Position numbers and translations under genes: made by a program
Assembly (NCBI GenBank): GCA_963662175.1
Contig: OY759222.1
Coordinates: 4,756,713 to 4,820,712, forward strand
Length of the DNA stretch: 64,000 bases
Direction of reading: 5' to 3'
Source of the DNA: Aradus depressus
Lineage: Eukaryota; Arthropoda; Insecta; Hemiptera; Aradidae
Part shown: positions 23,301 to 34,600 of the stretch, piece by piece
Position numbering within the stretch: the first letter of the stretch is position 1
Layout of the letters: every line of letters starts with the position of its first letter
The notes under the pieces: generated by a model
Told to the model about the DNA's origin: nothing
Database searches by the model: none
The model's input: only the letters and a program-made list of their open reading frames with translations

Positions 23301-25601
23301 AGACTGGACATGTACTCCATCATCCCTTCCCATAATATCCTACATCCATCATGGCTCCAAACGCCACACAACATACATATTAGCCACAACTTTTGACCTC
23401 TATACTTCCATTTACATATTTGACTCCCCACATTAATCATTTTTAGTAGATTTCTTTTAAAGAATTTAGCTTATGTCCTCACCCGGTTGGTCAGACCTGC
23501 GGGAACTCCCCCGTATTTCCATGAAACATGGTATCTCACGATTTCTATTATCTTCCCGCTGTTCCAGTGAGTCGTGAACCCAGGACACGCTTTATACACC
23601 CAGAGTTGATACATACACTAGAGTTAGTTGTTATGACTCATATCGCCTACTACCAGAGTGCTCTTTTTGTCGCTCTGGTGGACATGAGCCCGACTCTACA
23701 ATGAGAGTTTTAATTGTTGCTTACCCTAAATTTTTATTATCTAGGATAGGGGTCTTTAACGAGGACCTGACATCGTACAGGATCGGGAATATCGCTCAAC
23801 GTCCCATCCGATGTGCGGCGTTTTGTTTTATTATTATTATCTTATATATATACATACATATATATCTTATATATATTATTATCTAGATATAAGATAAAAT
23901 ATATATACAGGGTGACCCAGATAATCGGGCCACAAGTGAAATAACTCCTAAACGGTTAGAGATACATATCAAAATTGTGCATAGGACTAAAGTTGTAGCA
24001 CTCGTTGAGAGCTATATTATGGCGTCCTCGAAAAGACAAAAATGACCCTTTTAATGGCTCAAACAGCCCTTCGAAGGGCGGGGTTCCCTTTTGACCCTTA
24101 AGTTTCATTACATTTTATTAAAGTACTAACGAAGCAAGAAAGAACTGTGCACACAAGTTTTTCTATACGTCAAGTAGTTCTTGAAAAAACCGTTTTTCTT
24201 ATTCTGAAGTTATTATTTTCCGCGCACTCACCAATCCCCAACACCATATCCACAGTTTCTCTAGAGGACTGTAAATAAGTAATTCCCTATCACTGTAAGT
24301 CGTTCTCTCTTAATCCTTAAACTTCTCTAATACCTTTCTAATTCCTTTGAATCAAAATACATGAGTAATAAGCGGTGGTAGGGCCTCGTCATGTACAAAT
24401 TGAAATAATAATAATTAATGTGCAAAGTTTGTTGGAATTTAATAACTTCAGAATAAGAAAAACGTGCAACTTTAAACGTTTTTTTTCCGAGAACTACTTG
24501 ACGTATCAAAAATCTGTTTGCACAGTTCTTCCTTGTTACTTTAGTAATTTAATAAAATGTAATGAAACTTAAGGGTCAAAAGGGAACCCCGCCCTTCGAA
24601 GGGCTGTTTGAGCCATTAAAAGGGTCATTTTTGTCTTTTCGAGGACGCCATACTATAGCTCTCAACGAGTGCTACAACTTTAGTCCTATGCATAATTTTG
24701 ATATCTCTAACCGTTTAGGAGTTATTTCACTTGTGGCCCGCTTATCTGGGCCACCTTGTATACACATTTTATTTATCATTCTTTTTATTTTTATTTCATT
24801 CTTTTTTAATGTATCACATTCGTCAAATTTACTTAGGATTCTTTGGAAAAACATGAAAATTTGTTGAAAACAACATCAAATTTTTGACCGGTTACATAAA
24901 TTCTTCTAAACTGTGCTCTGGAAGTAATAATTTAATTAAAATAACGCTTATTTCACTTGGAGTCTGCAGGAGACATTTGTGATCTTTTACCTGATAGTGA
25001 CGTTTTTACAAAAAAACGTGCAACAAAAAGAATGTCGACATTGGATGATATCTGAGATGAATTTCAAATTTTTTCAGAGAGTTTGGTTCTTTTGAAGTTG
25101 TCATGCTTTGACGGAGGCATTCACAGAGACAAAGCAGAGTTAAACTTCACTCTGACAGACACTTTACAGATAGAGAAATATTCTGTAAAAATACCAATAA
25201 CTTCTATTAGTATCTAAAACTAACTATATATATATATTTTTTTTTCGTGAATTTTCGAATTTACATTTTTTAATGTACATTATCTCAGCTAAGATTGAAG
25301 CAATACAAATTTTCGATTCTCTCAGTTGAAGCATCTTCAAAAAGACTTGAATTTTTGACGAAAAATCACAACGTTAGCTTTTAAGTTCAATTAAAAACGG
25401 CTTTGAAAAAATTTGTGAAATATAATGGAATAGGAGGGTCTTCTTCATATAACTTACGATTTTGGTTAAAATCGGTACAATTGGTTGAACAAATAATAAT
25501 AATAAATTACATAGAATGAAAAGTACTGTTGATATGGCAGCTACAACCCCGGGAGACAGACATTGAGGTAAGTGATCCGGTGAGAAAACATCGGCTTTAA
25601 A

Positions 25602-25650
<49 letters not shown>

Positions 25651-28600
25651 ACAATGCAGTAAATGACACCGTTCTCTATAATCCATATCGAATTATTTGA
25701 TAATATCGTAATTTGTTTATAATCTAAGGGGTTAGTTCCGCCAATAAATATATTACTGTTGTCATACCTTTGCGTGGAAATCGTCGTCACTGGCTGCTGG
25801 TCGAGTATTGTGGGCGAGCGCTTTCGATGTGAAGACATCATCTTCAAGCTACTGTTAATGTTGTATTGTTAATGTTGTACTGTACAGTAAGATGATGTCA
25901 TCACATCGAAAGCGCTCGCCCACAGTACTTGACCAGCTGCCAGTGACGACGGTTTCCACACACGACAACAGCCATAACTAGTAGTTCTTACAAAATTCGC
26001 GACTTAATTGGATAGAAGTACCACCTCGCGACTGTATATACATATAATAACTAGAGAGTGCCGGTAGCTTGCTTACTGAGATCAAGATCGCGGGTTCGAA
26101 ACCCTGCCGAGGCCCCTAGACAGTTGGGTATTAGTGAGGAGCTGTTATATGGGCCTTCAGGATTTGAATAACATTGGTTCACAACCCACCCCTAATAAAT
26201 TAACGTCAGAGACAAATTGTTACAATTTCTTAGGCTGTAAGGCTGTTATGAATTGGATTAGAAAGGGTGGAAGGGAGAATGAGTCCGCAGAACATGTTCC
26301 CTTCAGTGGGTTCAGCAGATTCACCGAATGAGGAGATTTGACAAACTCCAGAGGGGCCCCACTACATGCTTCTGGTTTCATCCGCCTGCTATATAATGGT
26401 ACTTACTTGAAGTAGGACAAGATGAAAAGAGAGAGGAGAAGTGCCACAAGAGAGATGAAGTATCCCGTCTGGTAGATGTTGTTCACCTGCTGTCTTAACT
26501 GCAACCAAAAAAAAGGAAATATAGTGCACTTTACTATGCAATCGGTTATGCAGCACATTATACAAAGAACTGTATAAAAATTATGTATGGTATAGGGGAA
26601 GTTATGTATTCGGTCAAAAATTCGATGCTGAGTTTTCAACGGATTTTCATGTTTTCCAACCGCCTGATCACGGAAATTAAAAAAAAAAAATGTGTGTCTG
26701 AACACGATAACTACCGATAGAATAAATGCATCAAATGGAAATTTTTAACGAGTAACGAGAACCTTCTAAGGATGACACCTATTGATTTTCAGTCAAATCG
26801 GCCAAAGAGAAATGGAGTTTTAGGGAGGAGACTTAAGAGAAAAACTCTAATAACTACAGTTGTAATCAATGTATTGAAATTTCATATGTAAATTCAAAGC
26901 ACTACCTTATAATAGGCGACACTTATTAATTTTCAGCAAAATCGAAGGGGAGGAGGGGGATCAGAGGGGGCTCAGCTCAGAAATATCAATAACTGCCGAT
27001 GTAATAATATTGATATGAAATTTTGTATTTAAATTTAAAACCCCAAATCATTACACGGTCGACTGGTTTTGGAGAAAGTGCGAAAACTTAATTTAAATAT
27101 TCGTGATTCACCGACACACTATTAATTGAAATACAATTTATTTCAAACCCACCCAAGACCCTTAGTTTATTTCATCTGGGAGGTAAAATAAACTTGAGCA
27201 CGTCGTCCTTCGGATGGGACGTTAAGCGATGGTCCCGAGCCTGTACAATGTCAGCTACTCGTTAAAGACCCCCTGCCCTAGATGAATAAAAATATAGGAA
27301 AGGTAAAACTTAAGACTCACATAGTGGAGTAGTGCTCATGTCCACCAGAGTGACGAAAGAGCGCTCTGGTAGTAGGCGATATGACCTCGTAATTAAAGCC
27401 CGGGCATGAACTTGGTATAGTGAGAGTTCTACTGTTCAAATTTTACAAAGGATCAGTTAGTTTAGTCCGTTGATAGGATCATGAAGTATTTAAAACAACC
27501 TTCTGAGGCAGGGCTACAAAGCTTCAAGAGGCACCAAGATCGGATTTAACAGAAATACAAAGTATACAATACTCCTCTTCAAGTTTGTATACAATTTCAA
27601 TTTATACAACCTGCCTGAAAGAGAGAAAAGGCGTTAATTATTAAAAACATTCGTTACATTCAGAAGCTGCTTAAATTTAGAAAATTTTCTAAGTAGGTAT
27701 TTTTTGAAATATAATTTAAAAAAGTCGTCGTTGAATCACCGGCAATGTACTTCCCCAGAACGAATTAATCAATTAACTTTTCGGTCCCCCTTCAAAACCG
27801 CTCCTAAATCCTCATACCCCTAGTTTTTTTGTATATAAATTCATTACATCAGCAGTTATTAGGTTTTTTTGAGTTGAGCACTCCCCCCCCCCCCCCCCCC
27901 TTGAACCCCCGGTTCCCTTCAGTCCCTCAAAATTCCCTGAAATTTGACAGGTTATGTTTGCATTGGGTTTTGACTTTATATATAAAATTTCATATCGATG
28001 CATTCATTAATGTCGGTCCTAATACTCGTGAGTTAAGAAAAAAAAAAAATAAATAAATAATAATAATAATAATATATATATATACAGTAGAGCGTCGATT
28101 AACCGAACTAATTGGGGACAGAGGTAGTTCCGATAATCAAAAGTTCATATAATCGAACATCCAATGCAAAAAAGGGGGGGGAAAATATATATATTTACAA
28201 GAAAAATAATTTGCGAAGAAACTCCCTCAGGGTTCCCTCGGCAGGCATTAGGCATTTCACATGATTGAAACAGTAAGGCTGTGCATAAGTGAGCTGCAGT
28301 TCACACTCTCGAGAGCCTGGGACATAACGCTGCCCAGAGAGCACAGAAGCGCCATTCCAAGTCCCCCAAGATGCGCACTACGAGCGACCCAACCACCCTG
28401 CAGTGGCCTTCAGAAGGGACTCCAGAAAAAATATATATATATACCTATATAAAATCAGAACGACACTTCAAATCGTGTTCAGGGGATCATGTTTGATGAA
28501 AATATGGACCGACTAGGTGCCGGGGAGTGGGGGTTCATTCATGTGAGAAGTTAGCTGAAACGAACATTAAGTCCTTTATCCTTACTTAACTCGAGACTTT

Positions 28601-31600
28601 TTCGGATACTTGATGGGGCCGACCATTACTTTTTACAGAACCTAATTAAATTGACAGTTAACCTTCAAGAGTGTAAAGAATGAAGTAGCCGTTGTTTTAT
28701 TGACCAATAAATTTCAAATAAAGGCCTTACTCTGGAAATGTTTACGGTAGGAGACACAGAGCTATTATAATATGGTAGACATCAACTTCATATTTGTAAT
28801 CAGGTATAGGTCACTCTAAACTCATCGTATCGGCCAATTTGGAGAAGATCAGTATCTTAGGGACACCTTAATCCTCCTATTAAATTTCATGTCGATACAT
28901 TTATTACATCGGCAGTTATTAGAATTTTCGGGGTTCCCCCCCCCCCCCCCCCCCCCCCCCCCATCCCCTTCTAATATTCCCCGTCTCTTGGGTCGAAAAA
29001 ATCAATAGGTGTCGATCTTATGGAGATTGGAATCTTTTTCTACAGAGATTTTCTTAAGTTCAGGAAGACATTTTCATTTTTTTAAATAATTATCTGCCAA
29101 TATAATGAATGTATCAACGTGAAATTATATATGTAAATTCAAAACTCCTTAAGAATGACATTTACTATTTCTGAGCGGAATTAATCGGATTGGAGAAAAA
29201 ATCTGGGGGCGGAGAGGAGGGGGGTTAACTGAAAAACTCCAATAACTGCCGATGTAATAAATGTATCGACATAAATTTAATATTTTAAAAAAACATAGAA
29301 AGTGTTCACTCAAAAAGCCAATAACTGCCGATGTAATGAATTTAGTACGAGTATTTCGAAACTCGTATGTAAGTCAACTATTGATGTATCAGCCGTTTGG
29401 GCTAAAACTTTTTGGAGGAGAAGCGAAAAGTTAATTGATAAATTCGTTCTGGGGAAGTACATTGCCAGTGATTTACTAATGATTTTTTTTTTTAAACGGT
29501 TAAGTACTAGCCGAGAAAAAGTCTTGTAAAAAAAAGAAAATCAAGTTTGCTAATCAGAAAAATCGCAACACAGGAAGAGGGAGGGTGATGGGTGGGGAAA
29601 TTTTTTTTCGTCCTTATGGGGTTTCGGATCCATCTATCGACTTTTAACCAAATTGGTCGATGAGAACAAGAGCTTACAGGGAACGTAAAAACTAAATTAA
29701 TGACGAATATTTCCAGCTGAGGAAATAAATTGCGGGTGATTTCATTGACGACTTTTTTCTTTAACAAATAATAGTCGAGGAAGAAGGGATGAATATGCTA
29801 ATTAGTTTAAGGACAGGTAAACAGGAGGCGCCACTGTATCAAACGGAGGGAAGACCTTTTTAAAAAAAACCGCCATCACTTGAAAAACAGAGCATACATA
29901 GGAGTATTTTTTTAAGTATTCTAAAAAAATGCAAATTAGAACCAAAAAAGTACTTGTGATGTTTGTTTGTTTTCTCTTTCTCTTTTACATACAAATTTCT
30001 CATTAGTCGTACAAAGTATTTCTTTTTTTTTTTCTACCAGGAATTCATTAAAACAATCGGCACCAATAGGGAAGTTTCTAAGAGAAATACAGACAGAAAT
30101 CTATGTCGTTTTGATATGAGTACAATCAATGTGAATATGCTTATGTAACATATAGTTTCACGTTAGCTTATTGTAACCAGAAATAGATGTTACCTCACGG
30201 TAAGGGCGGGATGTGGATGCTGTTATCGGGTAAAATAAGCTGAGGCGGATAACCACAAAGGGAGATTACTTCACGCATGCGACAGGGTGATTAGGGTGGG
30301 ATGTAGGTAGCGTAATAGGGTAAAATAAGCTGACGCGGATAACCACAAAAGGAGATTACCTCACGCCTGCGACAGGATGGTTAGGGGGGGATGTAGGTAG
30401 CGTAATAGGGCAAAATAAGCTGAGGCGGATAACCACAAAGGGAGATTACCTCCCGCCTGCGACAGGATGGTTAGGGGGGATGTAGGTAGCGTAATAGGGC
30501 AAAATAAGCTGAGGCGGATAACCACAAAGGGAGATTACCCCACGCCTGCGACAGGGTGGTTAGAGAGGATGTAGATAGCGCAATCGGGAAAAATAAGCTG
30601 AAGCGGATAACCTCAAAGGGGGGCTAGCTTCCTACACTAGGATGGTGGGGGAGGGGTTAAGGTGGTCTGTCTGTGCACTCTATAACTCCCGACAGAATAA
30701 ATATATAGACCTGTAACGTGTATCCAGAACCCCATAGAGAGGACATCTATCAATTTTCAGCCGAATCGGCTCAGGGAGGGTTGCTCTCCAATACCCTATT
30801 AACTGCTTATGTAATGATGTATCGACATGATCCAGAACCCAGTAAGGACGATTTTCATCAAATCGGCAGAAAGTAAGTAGTTTTCATTTTCGAGTTTATT
30901 GTGATAATGTATGGCAAAATACGTATATTTTTATGTGGAAGAATGACATATTGCTACTTCCAAAAATGAGAGCTGGAAAGCGGTTGTGTCGTTCTTCCCT
31001 TACTACGAAGTCGCGAGGTTATGATGAGGTCTGACACAAATCTAATTGTGCTCCGACAGTCAATGTGATGGTTTTTTTCTTAATGTTATCAAAACATGTT
31101 ATTCTCAAGAAAGATTTCAACATTTTAAAAATCCAAGATCATGGACAAACAAGAAACTTTAAAATGGCTGTCCTGGAAAATCTATTTTTTTGAGTTGTGT
31201 CACTATTCTTGTGCACCAACGATATATTGAATGATATGAAAAAAATATTTAAACTTCAAACTAAAATTGTTTATGTTAGAGGAAAGAGTCTTTCCAGATA
31301 TATAATTTTTTATCATTGTTCAAAAATAATAAAATATTTATAATATTAAGTCGTGTTTCATAAACAAAAGTCATCGGCAATGTACTTCCCCAGAACGAAA
31401 TAATCAACTAACTTTTCGCTCCCTCTCCAAAACCAGTCGACCGTTTGCGCTAATATTCAACAGTTGACTTACATAGGGGCTCCTAAATCCTCATTCTAAA
31501 TATTGCGTCGATGCATTTATTACATCGGCAGTTATTAAGGTTTTTGAGTTGAGCCACCTTCTTCTGAACTCTACTTCCCTTCAGCCGATATCGCCGATAT

Positions 31601-34600
31601 TCTCAACAACAACAAGCTGTTGTTTTTGTCGTTTTTTTTTTGTCCCTCTGGGTCGTTCAGAACCTGGCTTAATACCTCCACGTGTACCTTCAAGTTTTGA
31701 ATAGAAAAATTTTAATCAATAATTAAAATTTAATCAATAATAAATCATTATTTTTAATGAATTTTAATAATTTAAAAATATAAGTTGAGCGTAGTTATTA
31801 ACAATGACCTTTATGTTGACTTTCTTGTTGCTGTATTTGCTTTTGTCTCGAACACGTTCCGTTGAAGTTTTTGGCATTTTTAATTATTTAACACTAACTC
31901 AGAATAAAACTAAACTTATTAAATTAATAATCAAACGTATTATTTTACCGTATACAAATACGTAGCACTCAACAGCTGATGCAGCGATACCGACCTGAAC
32001 GTCGTAGTATGTTTGTCTGTCAATTTTAAGTCAAATCGGTCAAAGGACCTCTTTCTCTTGGATTAGGTGTGAGGATTAGTTCAAAAGCTCTAATAACTGC
32101 CCATTTAATGAATTTATCGACACAAAATTTAGTATGAGGATTTAGGAGGCTCTATGTAAGTCAACTGTTAAATATTAGCGCATACGGTCGACTGATTTTG
32201 GAGGAGGAACGAAACGTTCATTGATTAATTCGTTGTGGGGAAGTACATTGCCGGTGATTTAACGAAGACTTTTTTTATTTGTGTCCTGGAAACAATCACT
32301 GTGACCATCTTTCGTTATAGGTTAGGTTTAATGACTCATGCCCGGGCTTTAATTACAAGGTCATATCGCCTACTACCTGAGCGCTCTTTCGTCACTCTGG
32401 TGGACATGAGCCCGACTCTACTGTGGGAGTCCTAAATTTTGCCTACCCTCAATTTTTATTTAGCAAGAGTAGGAGTCATTAACGAGTACCTGACATCGTA
32501 CAGGCTCGGTATCATCGCTTAACGTCCCATCCGAAGGACGGCGTGCTTAAGTTTATTTTACCTCCCAGATAAAATAAACTAAGGGTCTCAGTCGGGTTTC
32601 GAACCACGATCTTGAACTCAGAAGACAAGCACGCATACCACTGAGCTACCGGATGCCCTCTCTTTCGTTACCTATATAAAGTTTGAAAAATATTTACAAT
32701 AGTCTATCAATGAGAAGTGTGACTTACCGTAAGATCGTCAAGGTTGACACAGGTGGTATAGTTGGACCAGACCTGACCACTGTCCGGATGTCTGAACCAG
32801 GTCCCGTTCCGGGTGCACTCTTTGTGGGCCAATCCTGTCAACAAACAAACAATGTCATTATTAAGGGTCAAAGAACCTTATTAAGAAAAGCCTCGGATAG
32901 AGTAAGGACTATCTACTTGACTTGGTTAAGAGTTTTTTTTGTTTTTTTTTTAATTGCAATCTATATACAATATATACATAATAAGCAAATATGTGGGCAA
33001 AAAGAAAAAATAACGTCACTTGATGGGAGAAGCCAGCCAGCGCTGACACTCCCTCGAAAGTTAATTTTCATTAGTCACTATCCTCAGAGAAGATCGCGAG
33101 GCCACCTCTTATACAAGCGGCAGGGAGGATTGTCAGGATGGGAATTATAGGATAGGGCTTGAGCGAAGAGTTCTTTACTTCCCCAGCTATAAGTATAGGG
33201 GAAGTTACGTATGGACAAAAATTCGATGCGAAGTATAATTATATGTTTTCCGATATCTAGATGTTATCTTTCAGCCAAATCGACCAAAGAGAAGGGGGCA
33301 GGCTTAACATAAAAAGTGTAATAACTGCCTATAATTGTATGCATCTACTCGAAATTTTATAGGTGTGACCAAATCCCCTATAAGGACAACACCTACCTAT
33401 ATTTTCAGTCACATCGGACAAAGGAGAGTTGGGATTAGATACATAATTTCATATGTGCATTCAAAACCGCATAAGGCCGACACTTAATAATTTTCAGCAG
33501 AATTGGCAGAAAGGAAGGAGTGATCAAAGAGTAATGCAATTTCATATTTAAATTCGAAACTCAATGAGAACAGAAACTGTCAAATTTCAGCGATATCGAC
33601 TGAAGGGAAGGGGAGGTTCAGGGGTGAGGGCTCAGTTCAAAAACCCCAATAACTGCCGATGTAATGAATTTACCGACACAAAATTTAGTGTGAGGATTTA
33701 GGAGCCCCTATGTAAGTCAACTGTTGAATATTTGATCACATGTCCGACTAGTTTTGGAGGAGGAGCGAAAAGTTAATAGATTAATTTATTCTGAGGAAGT
33801 ACATTGCCGGTGTTTTTAAAATTTTTATAGGTTAGGTTAGGTTAGGTTTTATGACTCAAGCCCGGGCTTTAACTACAAGGTCATATCGCCTACTACCAGA
33901 GTGCTCTTTCGTCACTCTGGTGGACATGAGCCCGACTCTACTGTGGGAGTCCTAAATTTTGCCTACCCTAAATTTTTATTCACCTAGGGTAGGGGTCTTT
34001 ATCGAGTACCTGACATTGTACAGGCTCGGGACCATCTCTTAACGTCCCATCCGAAGGACGGCGTGCTTAAGTTTATTTTACCTCCCAGATAAAATAAACT
34101 AAGGGCCTCGGTCGGGTTACGAACCCACGTTCTTGAGCTCAGAAGTCAAGCACACATACCACTGAGCTACCGGCGCCCTCTAAATTTTTATATAAAATAT
34201 AAATTTATAAATTTTTTTATTTCAAAGCACATTAAGTTTAATCTAAATTTTATGCTTGTTAAAGCGAATCGAAGTACAGTAAAATCCGGTTATAACGATA
34301 TTCAAAAGACTAAGAAAAATACATCGTTATATCCGGAACCAAACTGTTAAACCTACATACAAATGTATGGGCTTGTTAGGGGAAAAACAGGTGTTTTACA
34401 ATGATCATAACGAGAAAGTTTACATATTTTTATCTACTTTTTAAAATCTACATAAAATTGACTTACATACATTTGTAACTCTATACATAAATTATGTATA
34501 CACATGAGTACATATGTAATAATTTTCCACAAAAAAGTCAGTTATTTTAGTTTGCTTGCTTTTTTTAAGTATACATTTTTGTTTACATGGTTATGAAGTT

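Noticed and set aside
32683..33150. 155-codon plus-strand open frame
   Set aside because: It is the antisense of a well-supported receptor exon plus flanking sequence; no domain in its own frame.
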